This document shows positions 30,745-40,427 of a stretch of DNA of 64,000 nucleotides, in pieces. The stretch spans positions 361,513 to 425,512 of the forward strand of contig NZ_JAPDSH010000002.1 in NCBI RefSeq assembly GCF_029143285.1. Reading direction: 5' to 3'. The notes below the pieces were generated by a model. It saw only the letters and a list, made by a program, of their open reading frames with translations. It searched no databases and had not been told where the DNA came from. A program made the translations under genes and the position numbers. Positions within the stretch are counted from its first letter, which is position 1. Each line of letters opens with the position of its first letter. The stretch comes from Vagococcus proximus (GTDB lineage: Bacteria > Bacillota > Bacilli > Lactobacillales > Vagococcaceae).

Positions 30745-32685
30745 ATGGCACAACGTATTCCTCAAGAGATGCTTGAGGATATTAGAACACAGACTAATAT
30801 TGTTGAGATAGTTGGACAATATGTACAACTGAAAAAATCAGGTAAAAATTATTTTGGCCTGTGTCCGTTTCATGAAGAACGTTCTCCCTCATTCTCAGTC
30901 GTAGAAGATAAACAAATCTTTTATTGTTTTGGTTGTGGTAAGGGTGGGAATGTATTTAAATTTTTACAAGAGCTTGAAGGACTTAGCTTTCCTGAATCAG
31001 TGAAGAAAGTTGCTGAAATTGGCAATATCTCGACTGACTTAAGTTTTGTAACACCCGCAGAGGTTGAAGTGACACCCGCTATGCGTCAGCGTCAAGAACT
31101 TTTGAAGTTACATGAAACGGCAGCTGATATTTATCACCATGTGTTACTCAATACAGAGGCTGGAGAAGAGGCACTTCATTATCTTAAAGAACGGGGCATG
31201 ACAGAGGAACTTATCAAAGAGTTTGAGATTGGCTATGCACCCAAAGAGCGGATTCTTTTACAAAAAGTATTTGAGAGGGATAATGTTTCTGATGAATTAT
31301 TAGCCGAATCAGGTTTAATGACAGAGAGAGATGAAGGGTTCATCGATCGATTTTATCAGAGAATTATGTTTCCAATCCGTGATGATAAAGGGAAGACAGT
31401 CGCATTTTCAGGTCGTGTTCTTCCAAGTGAAACGGTGGATACATCAAAGCAACCCAAGTATCTAAACAGTCCAGAAACACCGTTATTTAATAAACGCCAA
31501 GTCTTATTCAACTTTGACAAGGCAAAGGCTATAGCTCGTAAAGAGCAGGAGCTTATTTTATTTGAAGGGTTTATGGATGTTATAGCGTCATGGCGTGCAG
31601 GTGTAAAACAAGGTGTAGCCTCAATGGGGACAAGCTTAACAAACGAGCAAATCAACATGATAAAACGCCAATCCAAAAATGTTGTCATTGCCTATGACGG
31701 TGATTCAGCTGGGATTGAAGCCACGCATCGTGCAATTGACTTATTAAGTGCCCAAACTGATTTGGGTATAAGTATTTTAAGTTTACCGGGCGGTCTAGAT
31801 CCGGATGATTTTATTAAAGAAAATGGAGAAGACCGTTACCGAGAAATAATGAAAAATGGTCGTGAAAGTCCATTTAGTTTTTACATGAGATACCATCAAA
31901 AAGGTAAAAACATGAAAAATGAGCAAGAAAAATTTGCTTATATTGAAACGATGGTTAAAGAACTAGCAAAAATTCCTTCGGTTATCGAAAGAGAAGTCTA
32001 TATTACTCAATTATCAGAAGAATTCAGTATTTCACCAGAAGCGATTGAATCTGAATTACAAAAGGTAAAACAGGTAGACCGAACACGTCAGAAGCAACAA
32101 CGACCAGATCGTTCGGTAGTAGAAGACACCATGATGCCCGAACCACCTTATCCAGAAACTTTTGAACCGCCGTATGGCGAGCCTGTTTATCATGGTGAAC
32201 CTCCTGTTTACCAGAAGTCCAGTATACAGGTAAAAGAGTTTCAAGAAAGACCGCTTAGTGTGGGAGAAAAAGCAGAGCAATTTCTTTTATATCGCATTAT
32301 GCATGAACGTGGTGTACAAGCCAAAATTTCTCAAATCGAGGAGTTTGCCTTTATTCACGATGAGTATCAAGAGTTGTACCATCATTTTAGCGATTATATG
32401 ATGATACATAGTGAATTTGAAGAAGCGGCATTTTTAGATTATCTTAAAGAAGATTATCTGAAAAATAAAGTGGTTCAATTATCTTATCAAGAACTATCAG
32501 ATGAGAGTTCTGAAAGAGAAATAAATGATTATTTACTAGCCATTAGGCGTCAACGACTAGAAGTAATCAAGCAAGAAAAGTTAAAACAACAAAAAGAAGC
32601 AAGTCGTCAAGGGAACAAGCAACTCGAACAAGACCTGACGATTGAAATTATAAATCTACAGCGTGACTTAAAAAGTCTACGATAA
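30745..32685 (+). CDS. dnaG: DNA primase DnaG
   Basis: Makes RNA primers at the replication fork with DnaB. The protein is 646 aa. The zinc finger CPFHEERSPSFSV...CFGCGKGGN lies near residues 40-66. The TOPRIM core has LFEGFMDVIASWRAGV near 272 and AYDGDSAGIEATHRA near 317. A divergent helicase-binding C-terminal region begins after a Pro/Gln-rich linker (about 455-500). I chose ATG 30745, with GAGGTGAG upstream; a longer in-frame start at 30652 lies at the transcription start and runs through the leader hairpin. It is followed 21 bases later by rpoD, the conserved macromolecular-synthesis pairing. Confidence 0.96.
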   Translation: MAQRIPQEMLEDIRTQTNIVEIVGQYVQLKKSGKNYFGLCPFHEERSPSFSVVEDKQIFYCFGCGKGGNVFKFLQELEGLSFPESVKKVAEIGNISTDLSFVTPAEVEVTPAMRQRQELLKLHETAADIYHHVLLNTEAGEEALHYLKERGMTEELIKEFEIGYAPKERILLQKVFERDNVSDELLAESGLMTERDEGFIDRFYQRIMFPIRDDKGKTVAFSGRVLPSETVDTSKQPKYLNSPETPLFNKRQVLFNFDKAKAIARKEQELILFEGFMDVIASWRAGVKQGVASMGTSLTNEQINMIKRQSKNVVIAYDGDSAGIEATHRAIDLLSAQTDLGISILSLPGGLDPDDFIKENGEDRYREIMKNGRESPFSFYMRYHQKGKNMKNEQEKFAYIETMVKELAKIPSVIEREVYITQLSEEFSISPEAIESELQKVKQVDRTRQKQQRPDRSVVEDTMMPEPPYPETFEPPYGEPVYHGEPPVYQKSSIQVKEFQERPLSVGEKAEQFLLYRIMHERGVQAKISQIEEFAFIHDEYQELYHHFSDYMMIHSEFEEAAFLDYLKEDYLKNKVVQLSYQELSDESSEREINDYLLAIRRQRLEVIKQEKLKQQKEASRQGNKQLEQDLTIEIINLQRDLKSLR

Positions 32686-32706
32686 ACTAAAAGGGGGCTT
32701 TCTTCT

Positions 32707-33819
32707 GTGGCAGAGAAAAGTGGAGAAAAAAAAGTAACATATGATAAAGCGGTCTTAGCGCTTATAAAAGAGTATAAACCAAAAGGTGCAGTTGTAATTG
32801 ATACATTAACTGATGTGATTGCAGTGCCTTATGAACTAGGTTCAGAAGGAATGGATAGCTTAATTCAACGTGTTGAAGATCAAGGTATCAGTGTTGTTGA
32901 TGCGTCAGGCGAACCAGCTGAACGTGCTTTAATTAAGGAAGAAAAAGTAAGTAAAAAAGATTTAGAAGATTTATCTGCCCCCGCAGGTGTGAAAATCAAT
33001 GACCCAGTTCGTATGTATCTTAAAGAAATCGGACGCGTGTCACTTTTAACAGCGGAGGAAGAAGTTGAACTTGCACTTCGTATTCAAGAAGGAGATCAAG
33101 AAGCAAAACAAAAATTAGCAGAAGCTAACTTACGTTTAGTAGTAAGTATTGCCAAACGTTATGTGGGCCGTGGTATGCAGTTCCTTGATTTAATTCAAGA
33201 AGGTAATATGGGGCTTATGAAAGCTGTTGAAAAATTTGACCATACTAAAGGATTCAAATTCTCAACTTATGCGACATGGTGGATTCGTCAAGCGATCACT
33301 CGTGCTATTGCTGACCAAGCAAGAACAATCCGTATTCCAGTGCATATGGTTGAAACAATCAATAAATTAATTCGTATTCAACGTCAGTTACTTCAAGATT
33401 TAGGTCGTGAGCCTTTACCTGAAGAAATTGGAGCTGAAATGGAGTTACCTACAGAAAAAGTTCGTGAAATCTTAAAAATTGCTCAAGAACCAGTGTCATT
33501 AGAAACGCCAATTGGCGAAGAAGATGATTCACACCTTGGGGATTTCATTGAAGACCAAGATGCGACAAGTCCTGCTGAACATGCTGCTTATGAATTATTA
33601 AAAGAACAATTAGAGAGCGTACTTGATACGTTAACTGACCGTGAAGAAAACGTGCTACGTTTACGTTTCGGTTTAGATGATGGTCGTACACGTACACTTG
33701 AAGAGGTTGGTAAAGTATTTGGTGTAACACGTGAGCGTATTCGTCAGATTGAAGCGAAAGCGTTAAGAAAATTACGCCACCCATCTCGTTCTAAACAATT
33801 AAAAGATTTCTTAGAATAA
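32707..33819 (+). CDS. rpoD: Primary sigma factor RpoD/SigA
   Basis: Housekeeping sigma-70, 370 aa. The N-terminal region 1.1 is short (about 100 aa). Region 1.2 is [16 protein letters not shown], region 2 contains [27 protein letters not shown] split around residues 141-167 and [13 protein letters not shown] (-10 recognition). Region 4 contains [10 protein letters not shown] and [20 protein letters not shown] (-35 recognition). Translation starts at GTG 32707 with AAAGGGGG upstream. Confidence 0.97.
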   Translation: MAEKSGEKKVTYDKAVLALIKEYKPKGAVVIDTLTDVIAVPYELGSEGMDSLIQRVEDQGISVVDASGEPAERALIKEEKVSKKDLEDLSAPAGVKINDPVRMYLKEIGRVSLLTAEEEVELALRIQEGDQEAKQKLAEANLRLVVSIAKRYVGRGMQFLDLIQEGNMGLMKAVEKFDHTKGFKFSTYATWWIRQAITRAIADQARTIRIPVHMVETINKLIRIQRQLLQDLGREPLPEEIGAEMELPTEKVREILKIAQEPVSLETPIGEEDDSHLGDFIEDQDATSPAEHAAYELLKEQLESVLDTLTDREENVLRLRFGLDDGRTRTLEEVGKVFGVTRERIRQIEAKALRKLRHPSRSKQLKDFLE

Positions 33820-33823
33820 AAGA

Positions 33824-33861
33824 CCGAAACACTTTCTGCCTTAGTGGAAAGTGTTTTTTTA
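33824..33861 (+). terminator. Terminator after rpoD
   Basis: Hairpin AACACTTTC / GAAAGTGTT with a loop of about 10 bases, then T7. Confidence 0.92.
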
Positions 33862-33971
33862 TTGGATTAGAATAACAAGCAGAAACTTGTGAAATGTAGT
33901 AAAATAGAGAGGTAATATGAAACTAACTCATCCATAAATAGGGTCGAGTAAATGAAAAGAGGCGTTTTGAT

Positions 33972-34748
33972 ATGAAGAAAAAATATTTAGTGACAGGTGC
34001 ATTAATCATGAGTATGGTGGTTCTTGGAGCATGTGGCAATAAAAATGATAAAGACAATACAACGGAGACAAAAACAGAGATGACAGAAGGAACTAAGGAA
34101 ACAGAAAAAACAAAAGATACGGAAGTAGCAAAACAAGGTGAAGTGGTATTTAAAGGGTCATTAAAACAAAATGCAGTAGTTGATGGTGATAAAGTAAGTC
34201 TGTATATTATCGGTGCTGAGGGGATTAAAGATCCAGATGGAATTTCGAAAGGATTAGTTGATGGTGTTATTATCAATACAACCAAAGAGTTAGTCGCAGG
34301 TGAATTTAAAGAAGAGGACTTTGCCGAAGGAAAAATGGTTGAAGTAACGATGAAGAGTCCATCAGCCATGACAAGTTCACTACCGCCACAAGTAGCTGGG
34401 AATGCTATTGTGTCTGTTAAATTATTAGATGAGAAAGTAACAGAACAAAAAGATAATGTCGTTTTCACTGGAACATTGAAAGGTGAAACAAAAATGGCTG
34501 AAGGTCAAATGAGTTGTCATGTTTCTGATCTCCATGCTGAAACAGACCCGGAGGAATTAGTAAATGGTTTTGGAGAAGATGGGGTTATCTTAAACTTGGA
34601 TGAAAAACAAGTTGAGGATGATTTCAAAGTAGAGAATTTTGTTGAAGGCGATAAAGTAGAGGTAACAGTAAAAGGTGATGCCGTTACAACGCGTTCATTA
34701 CCACCTCAAATCCCTGGTATGTCAATTGTTAGTATGAAAAAACTTTAA
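33972..34748 (+). CDS. Lipoprotein with two copies of an unknown domain
   Basis: A 258-aa lipoprotein. The signal peptide ends in the lipobox LGAC with lipidated Cys21, followed by a Thr/Glu/Lys-rich linker (22-55). Two related domains of about 97 residues follow, 56-152 and 161-258. Both start VVF-x-G-(S/T)-L, contain a DGVI-(I/L)-N strand and finish SLPPQ(V/I)xGxxIVS(V/M)K. I do not recognise the domain as a named family. It is probably anchored on the outer face of the membrane. It stands alone between rpoD and trmK with its own promoter region. Confidence 0.85.
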   Translation: MKKKYLVTGALIMSMVVLGACGNKNDKDNTTETKTEMTEGTKETEKTKDTEVAKQGEVVFKGSLKQNAVVDGDKVSLYIIGAEGIKDPDGISKGLVDGVIINTTKELVAGEFKEEDFAEGKMVEVTMKSPSAMTSSLPPQVAGNAIVSVKLLDEKVTEQKDNVVFTGTLKGETKMAEGQMSCHVSDLHAETDPEELVNGFGEDGVILNLDEKQVEDDFKVENFVEGDKVEVTVKGDAVTTRSLPPQIPGMSIVSMKKL

Positions 34749-34752
34749 GATT

Positions 34753-34776
34753 AACGCCCTCTTGTAGGGCGTTAAG
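34753..34776 (+). terminator. Possible terminator after the lipoprotein gene
   Basis: Hairpin TTAACGCCC / GGGCGTTAA with a 7-base loop. No clear T run follows; a TATAAT just downstream (about 34781-34786) may serve trmK. Weak terminator or leader structure. Confidence 0.5.
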
Positions 34777-34819
34777 TGTTATAATGAAGCGGTAAATAAA
34801 CAAAAGGTGTTGTGAAAAA

Positions 34820-35518
34820 ATGAATGAAAAAAAGCTATCAGACCGTCTAGCTAAAGTCTGTGAATTTGTACCGAATGGTGCGATTGTAGCGGATATCGGA
34901 TCAGATCATGCGTACCTACCTGCATGGTTAATACTAAATAATAAAATAACAACTGCTGTAGCAGGAGAAGTTGTAAAAGGCCCATATGAGTCAGCCTGTC
35001 ATTTGGTTAAAAGTTTAGGATTAGAAGATCAAATTACAGTTCGTTTGGCTAATGGACTTGAAGCAGTTAAACCAGAAGATAACGTCACAGCTGTTACCAT
35101 TGCTGGTATGGGAGGTTCTTTAATTAGCGAGATTTTAGATCGAGGCTATGAAAAAGATATCTTATCAGGTAAAGAACGTCTCATTTTACAGCCGAATATT
35201 GGCGAAAGAACCCTTCGTTTATGGTTACAGGATCATTCTTATGAGATTATTGCTGAAGATATGTTAGAAGAAGATGGTAAATTTTATGAAGTTATCGTGG
35301 CTGAAAAAGCAACAGAAGCTCCGACTTATACGGAAAAAGAATTGCAGTTTGGACCATTTTTACTTTCAAACCAAACGCCTGTATTTAAAGCGAAATGGGC
35401 AGATGAATTGGAGCAGAAAGAGTATGTCTTAAAACAATTAAAAGCAGCTAAAGGTGACCAGAGTGCTAAGATTGAAAAGATGACACAATTAAAAACATGG
35501 ATTGAGGAGTTGATCTAA
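34820..35518 (+). CDS. trmK: tRNA (adenine(22)-N1)-methyltransferase TrmK
   Basis: SAM-dependent methyltransferase that makes m1A22 in Gram-positive tRNAs. The protein is 232 aa. The SAM site VADIGSDHAYLPAWL lies near residue 23, the family motif TIAGMGGSLISEIL near 95 and LQPN near 121. A coiled-coil C-terminal arm follows. Its stop overlaps the next start (TAATG), the conserved trmK-nif3 coupling. Confidence 0.95.
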   Translation: MNEKKLSDRLAKVCEFVPNGAIVADIGSDHAYLPAWLILNNKITTAVAGEVVKGPYESACHLVKSLGLEDQITVRLANGLEAVKPEDNVTAVTIAGMGGSLISEILDRGYEKDILSGKERLILQPNIGERTLRLWLQDHSYEIIAEDMLEEDGKFYEVIVAEKATEAPTYTEKELQFGPFLLSNQTPVFKAKWADELEQKEYVLKQLKAAKGDQSAKIEKMTQLKTWIEELI

Positions 35519-36558
35519 TGGGGTTACTATTAAAAGACTTTATCAAACAGTTTGAAAGCTATTGTCCTCAAGAATTAGCAGAGGCAGGAGATCCAGTAGG
35601 GTTACATTTTGGTTCGATGGATCAAGAGATTAATAAGGTGATGTTAACGTTAGATGTTCGTCCAGATACAATCAAAGAAGCGATTGAAAACAACGTCGAT
35701 TTAATCGTGGCGAAACATCCTCCTATCTTTAGACCGGTGAAGCGTTTAGTGCCAGATACTCCTCAAACGAAGATGTATACTGAGATTATTAAACACGACA
35801 TCGCTGTATATGCAGCACACACGAACCTGGATATCGTAGACAATGGTTTGAACGACTGGTTCTGTGAAGAATTAGGCATAAAAAATACGAGCTATCTTAC
35901 GCACACTCATAGTATTCCAGAGTGGGAACTAAGCGTGATGGCGACCGACGCTGAAGAATTAAGTTTAGTAGAAGCGGCAATCAGTCAAGACTTCACCTGT
36001 TATCCGACAATCGTGGAAGAGATGGAAGGCGAATTAGTAGTTGGAACCTTTAAAGTTCTAGAGTTTGCTAAACAATCTGTTGAAGCGAAATTGAAGGACT
36101 TATTTAATAAAGAGCCGATGGACTATGCTTGGGAGCCTATGCCATCAACAACAGCAGACTTTGGAATTGGTCGTATCGGTGAGTTAGCTGAAGAGGTATC
36201 ACTAGAAGCATTCGTACAGACAGTGAAAAAAACCTTTAATTTAGACGGGTTACGTTTAACGACAGACTCTGTTGATAAAAAGGTAAAACGTGTGGCGGTT
36301 TGTGGCGGCAGCGGAGAAAAATTTTACCCGGATGCAGTTACTAAAAAAGCTGACGTTTATTTGACTGGAGATGTGTATTATCACACAGGACATGATATGA
36401 TAGAGGAAAGATTATCCGTGATTGATCCAGGTCATCATATTGAAGTCTTATGTCAATCTCGCTTGCGAGAGTTATGCGAACAATGGAAAGATGCTTATAA
36501 TTGGGATCTTGAATTTGTAGAGTCATCTACCGATACAAACCCATTTAAATATTATTAA
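35518..36558 (+). CDS. Nif3-like dinuclear metal-centre protein (YqfO type)
   Basis: A 346-aa Nif3/DUF34 protein; members are hexamers with a two-metal centre, and a GTP cyclohydrolase 1-like or folate-related role has been proposed. Metal ligand regions are AKHPPIFR near residue 63, AHTNLD near 101 and YYHTGHDMIEE near 286. The long middle region is the PII/CutA-like insertion of the Gram-positive YqfO form. Coupled to trmK by overlap. Confidence 0.93.
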   Translation: MGLLLKDFIKQFESYCPQELAEAGDPVGLHFGSMDQEINKVMLTLDVRPDTIKEAIENNVDLIVAKHPPIFRPVKRLVPDTPQTKMYTEIIKHDIAVYAAHTNLDIVDNGLNDWFCEELGIKNTSYLTHTHSIPEWELSVMATDAEELSLVEAAISQDFTCYPTIVEEMEGELVVGTFKVLEFAKQSVEAKLKDLFNKEPMDYAWEPMPSTTADFGIGRIGELAEEVSLEAFVQTVKKTFNLDGLRLTTDSVDKKVKRVAVCGGSGEKFYPDAVTKKADVYLTGDVYYHTGHDMIEERLSVIDPGHHIEVLCQSRLRELCEQWKDAYNWDLEFVESSTDTNPFKYY

Positions 36559-36579
36559 ACTATAAAGGAGATTTTTCTT

Positions 36580-37818
36580 ATGTATGAAAATTTAGTACCT
36601 CGTTTTATCCGTTATGTCAAAACTGAAACACGTTCTGACGATACTAGCACTACAGTACCTTCAACTCAAACACAGGTTGATTTTGCTCAAACATTACTAG
36701 CTGAATTAAAAGAAATCGGCTTATCAAATGCTAGCTACAACGAAAAAAATGGTTTCGTAACAGCTGAATTACCAAGCAACACATCTAAAGAAGGTGTACG
36801 TCGCATTGGTTTTATCGCTCACATGGATACAGCTGATTTTAACGCTGTTGGTGTTAATCCTCAATTTGTTGAAAACTATGACGGTGAATCTGATATCGCA
36901 TTAGATGCTGATGGTAAATACAAATTAACAACGAAAGATTTTCCTAACCTTAAAAACTATAAAGGTCAAACACTTATCACAACTGATGGGTCAACTCTTT
37001 TAGGAGCTGATGACAAATCAGGGATTGCTGAAATCATGACAGCGATGGAAATTTTAATTGCTAACCCAGATATCGAGCACGGTACAATCAAAGTAGCTTT
37101 TGGTCCAGATGAAGAAATCGGAACTGGTGCTAACAACTTTGATGCTGAAGGATTTGGCGTAGACTTCGCTTACACAATGGACGGTGGCCCATTAGGCGAA
37201 TTACAATTTGAGACTTTTAGTGCAGCTTCTGCTGAAATCACGATCCACGGTAAAAACGTTCACCCAGGTACTGCTAAAGATACAATGATTAGCGCAATCA
37301 AATTAGCAATGGAATTTGACAGTAAATTACCAGCTAAAGAAGTACCAGAACATACTGAAGGATACGAAGGTTTCTATCACTTAGAACACATCGAAGGAAA
37401 CGAAGAGAAAACAGAAATGTCATACTTAATTCGTGACCACGATCGTGAAAAATTTGAAGCTCGTAAAGAAGTTATGAAAAATCTAGTTGCTGAAATGAAT
37501 AGCCGTTTTGATGAAGAACGTTTTGTAATCGAAATTGCAGATTCATATTACAACATGGCAGATATCATTGCTAAAGATATGAGTATCATCGACCTTGCTA
37601 AAGAAGCAATGGAAAACTTAGACATCGTTCCTAACACTGCGCCAGTTCGTGGTGGTACTGACGGTTCTAAAATTTCATACATGGGTATCCCAACACCGAA
37701 CGTATTCGCTGGTGGCGAAAACATGCATGGACGCTTTGAGTTTGTTTCTGTTGAAACAATGCAAAAAGCAACAGACGTTATCGTTGAGATCGTTAAATTA
37801 AACGCTAAAAACGCATAA
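36580..37818 (+). CDS. pepT: Peptidase T (tripeptide aminopeptidase)
   Basis: M20B metallopeptidase releasing the N-terminal residue from tripeptides in the cytoplasm. The protein is 412 aa. The first zinc region is [15 protein letters not shown] near 77-91, the bridging aspartate and general base are in [12 protein letters not shown] and [11 protein letters not shown] near 145 and 175, and [13 protein letters not shown] follows. The late His is in [13 protein letters not shown]. An AAAGGAG ribosome binding site precedes the start. Confidence 0.96.
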   Translation: MYENLVPRFIRYVKTETRSDDTSTTVPSTQTQVDFAQTLLAELKEIGLSNASYNEKNGFVTAELPSNTSKEGVRRIGFIAHMDTADFNAVGVNPQFVENYDGESDIALDADGKYKLTTKDFPNLKNYKGQTLITTDGSTLLGADDKSGIAEIMTAMEILIANPDIEHGTIKVAFGPDEEIGTGANNFDAEGFGVDFAYTMDGGPLGELQFETFSAASAEITIHGKNVHPGTAKDTMISAIKLAMEFDSKLPAKEVPEHTEGYEGFYHLEHIEGNEEKTEMSYLIRDHDREKFEARKEVMKNLVAEMNSRFDEERFVIEIADSYYNMADIIAKDMSIIDLAKEAMENLDIVPNTAPVRGGTDGSKISYMGIPTPNVFAGGENMHGRFEFVSVETMQKATDVIVEIVKLNAKNA

Positions 37819-37827
37819 TACTGACTA

Positions 37828-37865
37828 ATCAAGAAAACTTCTTCGCAAGGAGGAGTTTTCTTTTA
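37828..37865 (+). terminator. Terminator after pepT
   Basis: Imperfect hairpin AAGAAAACTTCTT / AAGGAGGAGTTTTCTT with following T residues. Confidence 0.8.
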
Positions 37866-37893
37866 TTAAGATAAAGAATAGATGAGGTGTCAA

Positions 37894-38349
37894 ATGTTAT
37901 CATTTGAAGAAAAAAAAGCGATCTTTGACGAGTTTGAAGAGCTAACATGCCAACCCGTATCAATGAATCGTTTAAACTACCATTACGAAGGTAGTGCTGT
38001 TCCAAAAACAACAGTAGTAAAATTTTTGCATCCTAAAAGCGGAAATGCTTTTGTGTATGCTGGTTATTTAGCTCCAGAAAAAACAAAAGATGGCTACGTA
38101 TCAGTTATCGAACTTAATCGCGAAGAATTAATCGAGTATGTAAGAAATGCGATTGAATTTTTAAACTTAACAGAAGATGGCTATGTAGATGGTTATGAAG
38201 AAGAATGGTCAGACGCACATGATGACCGCTTATACCTACGCTACCAAAACTATATGTGGGTTGTAGTTATGCAAAGCGGAGGCATCGAAGCAGTCTTCAA
38301 AACAAAAGAACAAGCCGAAGCCTACCTAATGGACGAAGGCTTTAATTAA
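37894..38349 (+). CDS. Conserved-looking protein of unknown function
   Basis: A 151-aa soluble acidic protein. I do not recognise the family. Visible features are an N-terminal helix LSFEEKKAIFDEFEE, a mixed alpha/beta middle (KFLHPKSGNAFVYAGYL) and a very acidic segment YVDGYEEEWSDAHDD near residue 105. There is no signal peptide or membrane helix. I chose ATG 37894 because GAGGTGT stands upstream; 37882 is inside that ribosome binding site. It is encoded right after pepT and before a region of hairpins. Confidence 0.75.
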   Translation: MLSFEEKKAIFDEFEELTCQPVSMNRLNYHYEGSAVPKTTVVKFLHPKSGNAFVYAGYLAPEKTKDGYVSVIELNREELIEYVRNAIEFLNLTEDGYVDGYEEEWSDAHDDRLYLRYQNYMWVVVMQSGGIEAVFKTKEQAEAYLMDEGFN

Positions 38350-38543
38350 AGCTGTGAGAGTGGTTGTTTTACCTTGGATCGTTGGAATTTCACACTAAAA
38401 ATGCTTTTTATTTTTTAGTGTGAAATGAAACGACTGAAAGGTAGACCACACGAGCGCGTAGATAAAGCTGTAAAAAAAATCGATCTGCTCCAAGTAACTG
38501 GAGAAATAGGATGAATTTTTTGCGCGTAGGTAAAGCTATAAAA
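38350..38543. repeat. Non-coding stretch with an imperfect long hairpin and two near-identical direct repeats
   Basis: No gene is seen in about 310 bases. The region 38357-38450 can fold into an interrupted hairpin: TTTCACACTAAAAA pairs with TTTTTAGTGTGAAA, and outward CGTT/AACG, ACCTT/AAGGT and GTGGT/ACCAC pairs continue it. Two direct repeats follow, 38454-38477 and 38522-38544, both reading GCGCGTAGRTAAAGCTRTAAAA. The word TAAAGCTGT also occurs at 38347. Possibly a non-coding RNA or a decayed repeat element. Confidence 0.55.
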
Positions 38544-38597
38544 ATAAACTAAAAAGCATGACCTGTTAAATTAAGCAGGTCATGCTTTTTAGTTTAT
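38544..38597. terminator. Very long perfect hairpin, probably a bidirectional terminator
   Basis: Arms 38544-38565 and 38576-38597 are perfectly complementary over 22 bp with a 10-base loop. The stem has an A-run on one side and a T-run on the other, so it works in both directions: for RNA from the left and for the leftward gene that ends at 38660. Confidence 0.75.
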
Positions 38598-38659
38598 AAG
38601 TTAATTTATTTTATCAAAGAGAATAGTATAACGAGATACATTATATAATGATACCAACT

Positions 38660-39010
38660 TTATGAAAAGTGGCTAGTATTTTTATTAGCTAGTTGGAGTT
38701 GGAATAGCGTTATGACAGATTCGATAATAAAAAATATTAAGAAGTATGAGCTAGTGAAGTAGAATAAGAATGTTCCTACTAATATAAAACTTCCAATTAT
38801 ATAGTAGTAATTAAGGTAAGAGTAGATAGTAGTTAATGAAGAAAGGGCGAGCACGATAAGAAATATCAAATTTAAGATTAATAAAATAATACCAAGTTCT
38901 AAAGGCAGTTGGTCAGTGTAAAAATAATAGAAAGCATTAAAAATGGAAGCCAATAAAAAAATGGCTAAACCAAGAAGCAGTAGTCTAAGTATGTTTTGAT
39001 AATGCGACAT
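38660..39010 (-). CDS. Small membrane protein with about four helices
   Basis: A roughly 116-aa, very hydrophobic protein (helices about residues 8-28, 38-60, 68-84, 86-104) rich in Leu, Ile, Phe and Tyr. I recognise no family. Start uncertain: ATG 39010 begins MSHYQNIL, whereas GTG 39019 would add three residues; neither has a strong ribosome binding site. It could be orphan or part of a small-membrane-protein set with its neighbours. Confidence 0.6.
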   Translation of the reverse strand: MSHYQNILRLLLLGLAIFLLASIFNAFYYFYTDQLPLELGIILLILNLIFLIVLALSSLTTIYSYLNYYYIIGSFILVGTFLFYFTSSYFLIFFIIESVITLFQLQLANKNTSHFS

Positions 39011-39138
39011 GATAATCACGTTCTTTCTAACGATAGCATCGTTTAATTTTAGAATTGTTATTTTATATTTGGATCAAATATAAATAGGATTTATTTTTTG
39101 ATGAAAAGTGTTCAAATAAAAATAAAGGTTAAGTCAGT

Positions 39139-39612
39139 TTATAGAGTATTTTCTAAAATATTATTGCCAAAAAAGTCTTTGGCTTCTTTTTCCATATTGG
39201 TTATTTGTATTTGTTTTTCTATAGATAAATTAGTAAATTCAAGATCAATAGAGTCATTTTTTATTTCGAGTGGGTAGGATAAAAATTTTTGACTTTTGTT
39301 AGAGAATACTTGAAAAGTTGAGGTTGTCTCTTTTGGAAATTTTCGCCAAATAATAAGTTTGTAGTTGCCGTCTGTAGAGGTGACAGTAAGTTGTCCAGTA
39401 AGTGTGCCATATAAAGGGGGATATGCTTCTATATAGTAGTGATTATCTAAATCAATGGTAGAATATGTCTCATGGTTTAGAGGTGTGCCAAATTTAGAAG
39501 TGATGTGACTAAAATTATAGTCTAAATAAAAATAGGCAAAATGATAACCTATTGCGATAAAAAGTAAACTTGTACCTATTAATTTGACTAAAGTATACAA
39601 AGATAATTTCAT
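39139..39612 (-). CDS. Membrane-anchored protein of unknown function
   Basis: A 157-aa protein with one N-terminal membrane helix (about residues 5-27), then an extracellular part of about 125 aa with beta-rich segments (YYIEAYPPLYGTLTGQLTV; KLIIWRKFPKETTSTFQVF) and a charged C-terminal helix. I recognise no family. I chose ATG 39612, preceded by AGAAAGG; the longer frame from 39678 reads through this ribosome binding site. Confidence 0.65.
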   Translation of the reverse strand: MKLSLYTLVKLIGTSLLFIAIGYHFAYFYLDYNFSHITSKFGTPLNHETYSTIDLDNHYYIEAYPPLYGTLTGQLTVTSTDGNYKLIIWRKFPKETTSTFQVFSNKSQKFLSYPLEIKNDSIDLEFTNLSIEKQIQITNMEKEAKDFFGNNILENTL

Positions 39613-39877
39613 AAAAAACCTTTCTTTTACGTAGTATGCTTCTGCTCTTTTCAAAGGAGCGAGACGTGTCTTAATCATAAAGGAGACGGAAGAAAAAGTT
39701 AATTTCCATTTGTTTTAATTTTTGTATGAATTGTATATAACTAGGAATTATTTTTCAAAAAAAGTATCAATCATTTTAACTCTTGAGATAAGAGTGTTAT
39801 TTAATGTATTTGTTACACTATTAACTGCTGAACTAGTGTTATAGTACCCTCATATAATGCGATAAGGAGTGAGATCG

Positions 39878-40279
39878 ATGAGTGACACGTTTAAGCGAGG
39901 ATTAGTAGTGGGGTGCTTAGTTTTAATTGGGTTAGTAGGTTTGATTTTTATAACGGATAGGGAGAACGATCATTATTTAAAATTCAATCCGCTAGTTAAG
40001 TTAGAAATAGGTTATGCTAAATTACCTAAAACAGTGACGTATAATCATGGTAAAGCTTTTAACAAACAAGCGACAACGCCTCAATTTCCTGATCCATATG
40101 AAGAGGTAGAAGTGGTTAATCAATTTGGTAAAGTAGAAAAATTAACCTTCAAGGGTGGGCAATCTCCGGATGACATGAATTATGCAAAGGTCAGTCATAA
40201 AGGGGATTTTGTTCAAGAGATAGAATTTGTTTCATGGGACGATATACCATCGACTTATCAGTTATATATGACTCGCTAA
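39878..40279 (+). CDS. Small membrane-anchored protein, possibly YxeA-like
   Basis: A 133-aa protein with one N-terminal membrane helix (about residues 9-27) and an extracellular domain containing EVVNQFGKVEKLTFKGG and ending WDDIPSTYQLYMTR. The pattern has a weak resemblance to the YxeA/DUF1093 family of small secreted proteins, but I am not sure. ATG 39878 has AAGGAGTGAG 7 bases upstream. A terminator hairpin follows. Confidence 0.7.
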   Translation: MSDTFKRGLVVGCLVLIGLVGLIFITDRENDHYLKFNPLVKLEIGYAKLPKTVTYNHGKAFNKQATTPQFPDPYEEVEVVNQFGKVEKLTFKGGQSPDDMNYAKVSHKGDFVQEIEFVSWDDIPSTYQLYMTR

Positions 40280-40306
40280 AAGCTTACGTTATGTGAGCTT
40301 TTTTTG
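40277..40306 (+). terminator. Terminator after the small membrane protein gene
   Basis: Hairpin AAAAGCTTAC / GTGAGCTTTT with a short loop, then a T run. Confidence 0.85.
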
Positions 40307-40427
40307 TTCATTAATCCTACTCTTATCATTTGCAAATTAGCCTCTGTTTCTTATAAACTAAACCTGGATAAGTTAAAATATTGGACTAAAGGCTGATGTT
40401 TACTGACTTATAAACTATTATAATTAT

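Noticed and set aside
37548..37832. Antisense open frame over pepT, and similar antisense frames over ppsR, glyS, dnaG and rpoD
   Set aside because: They lack ribosome binding sites and known motifs, and lie wholly on conserved genes.
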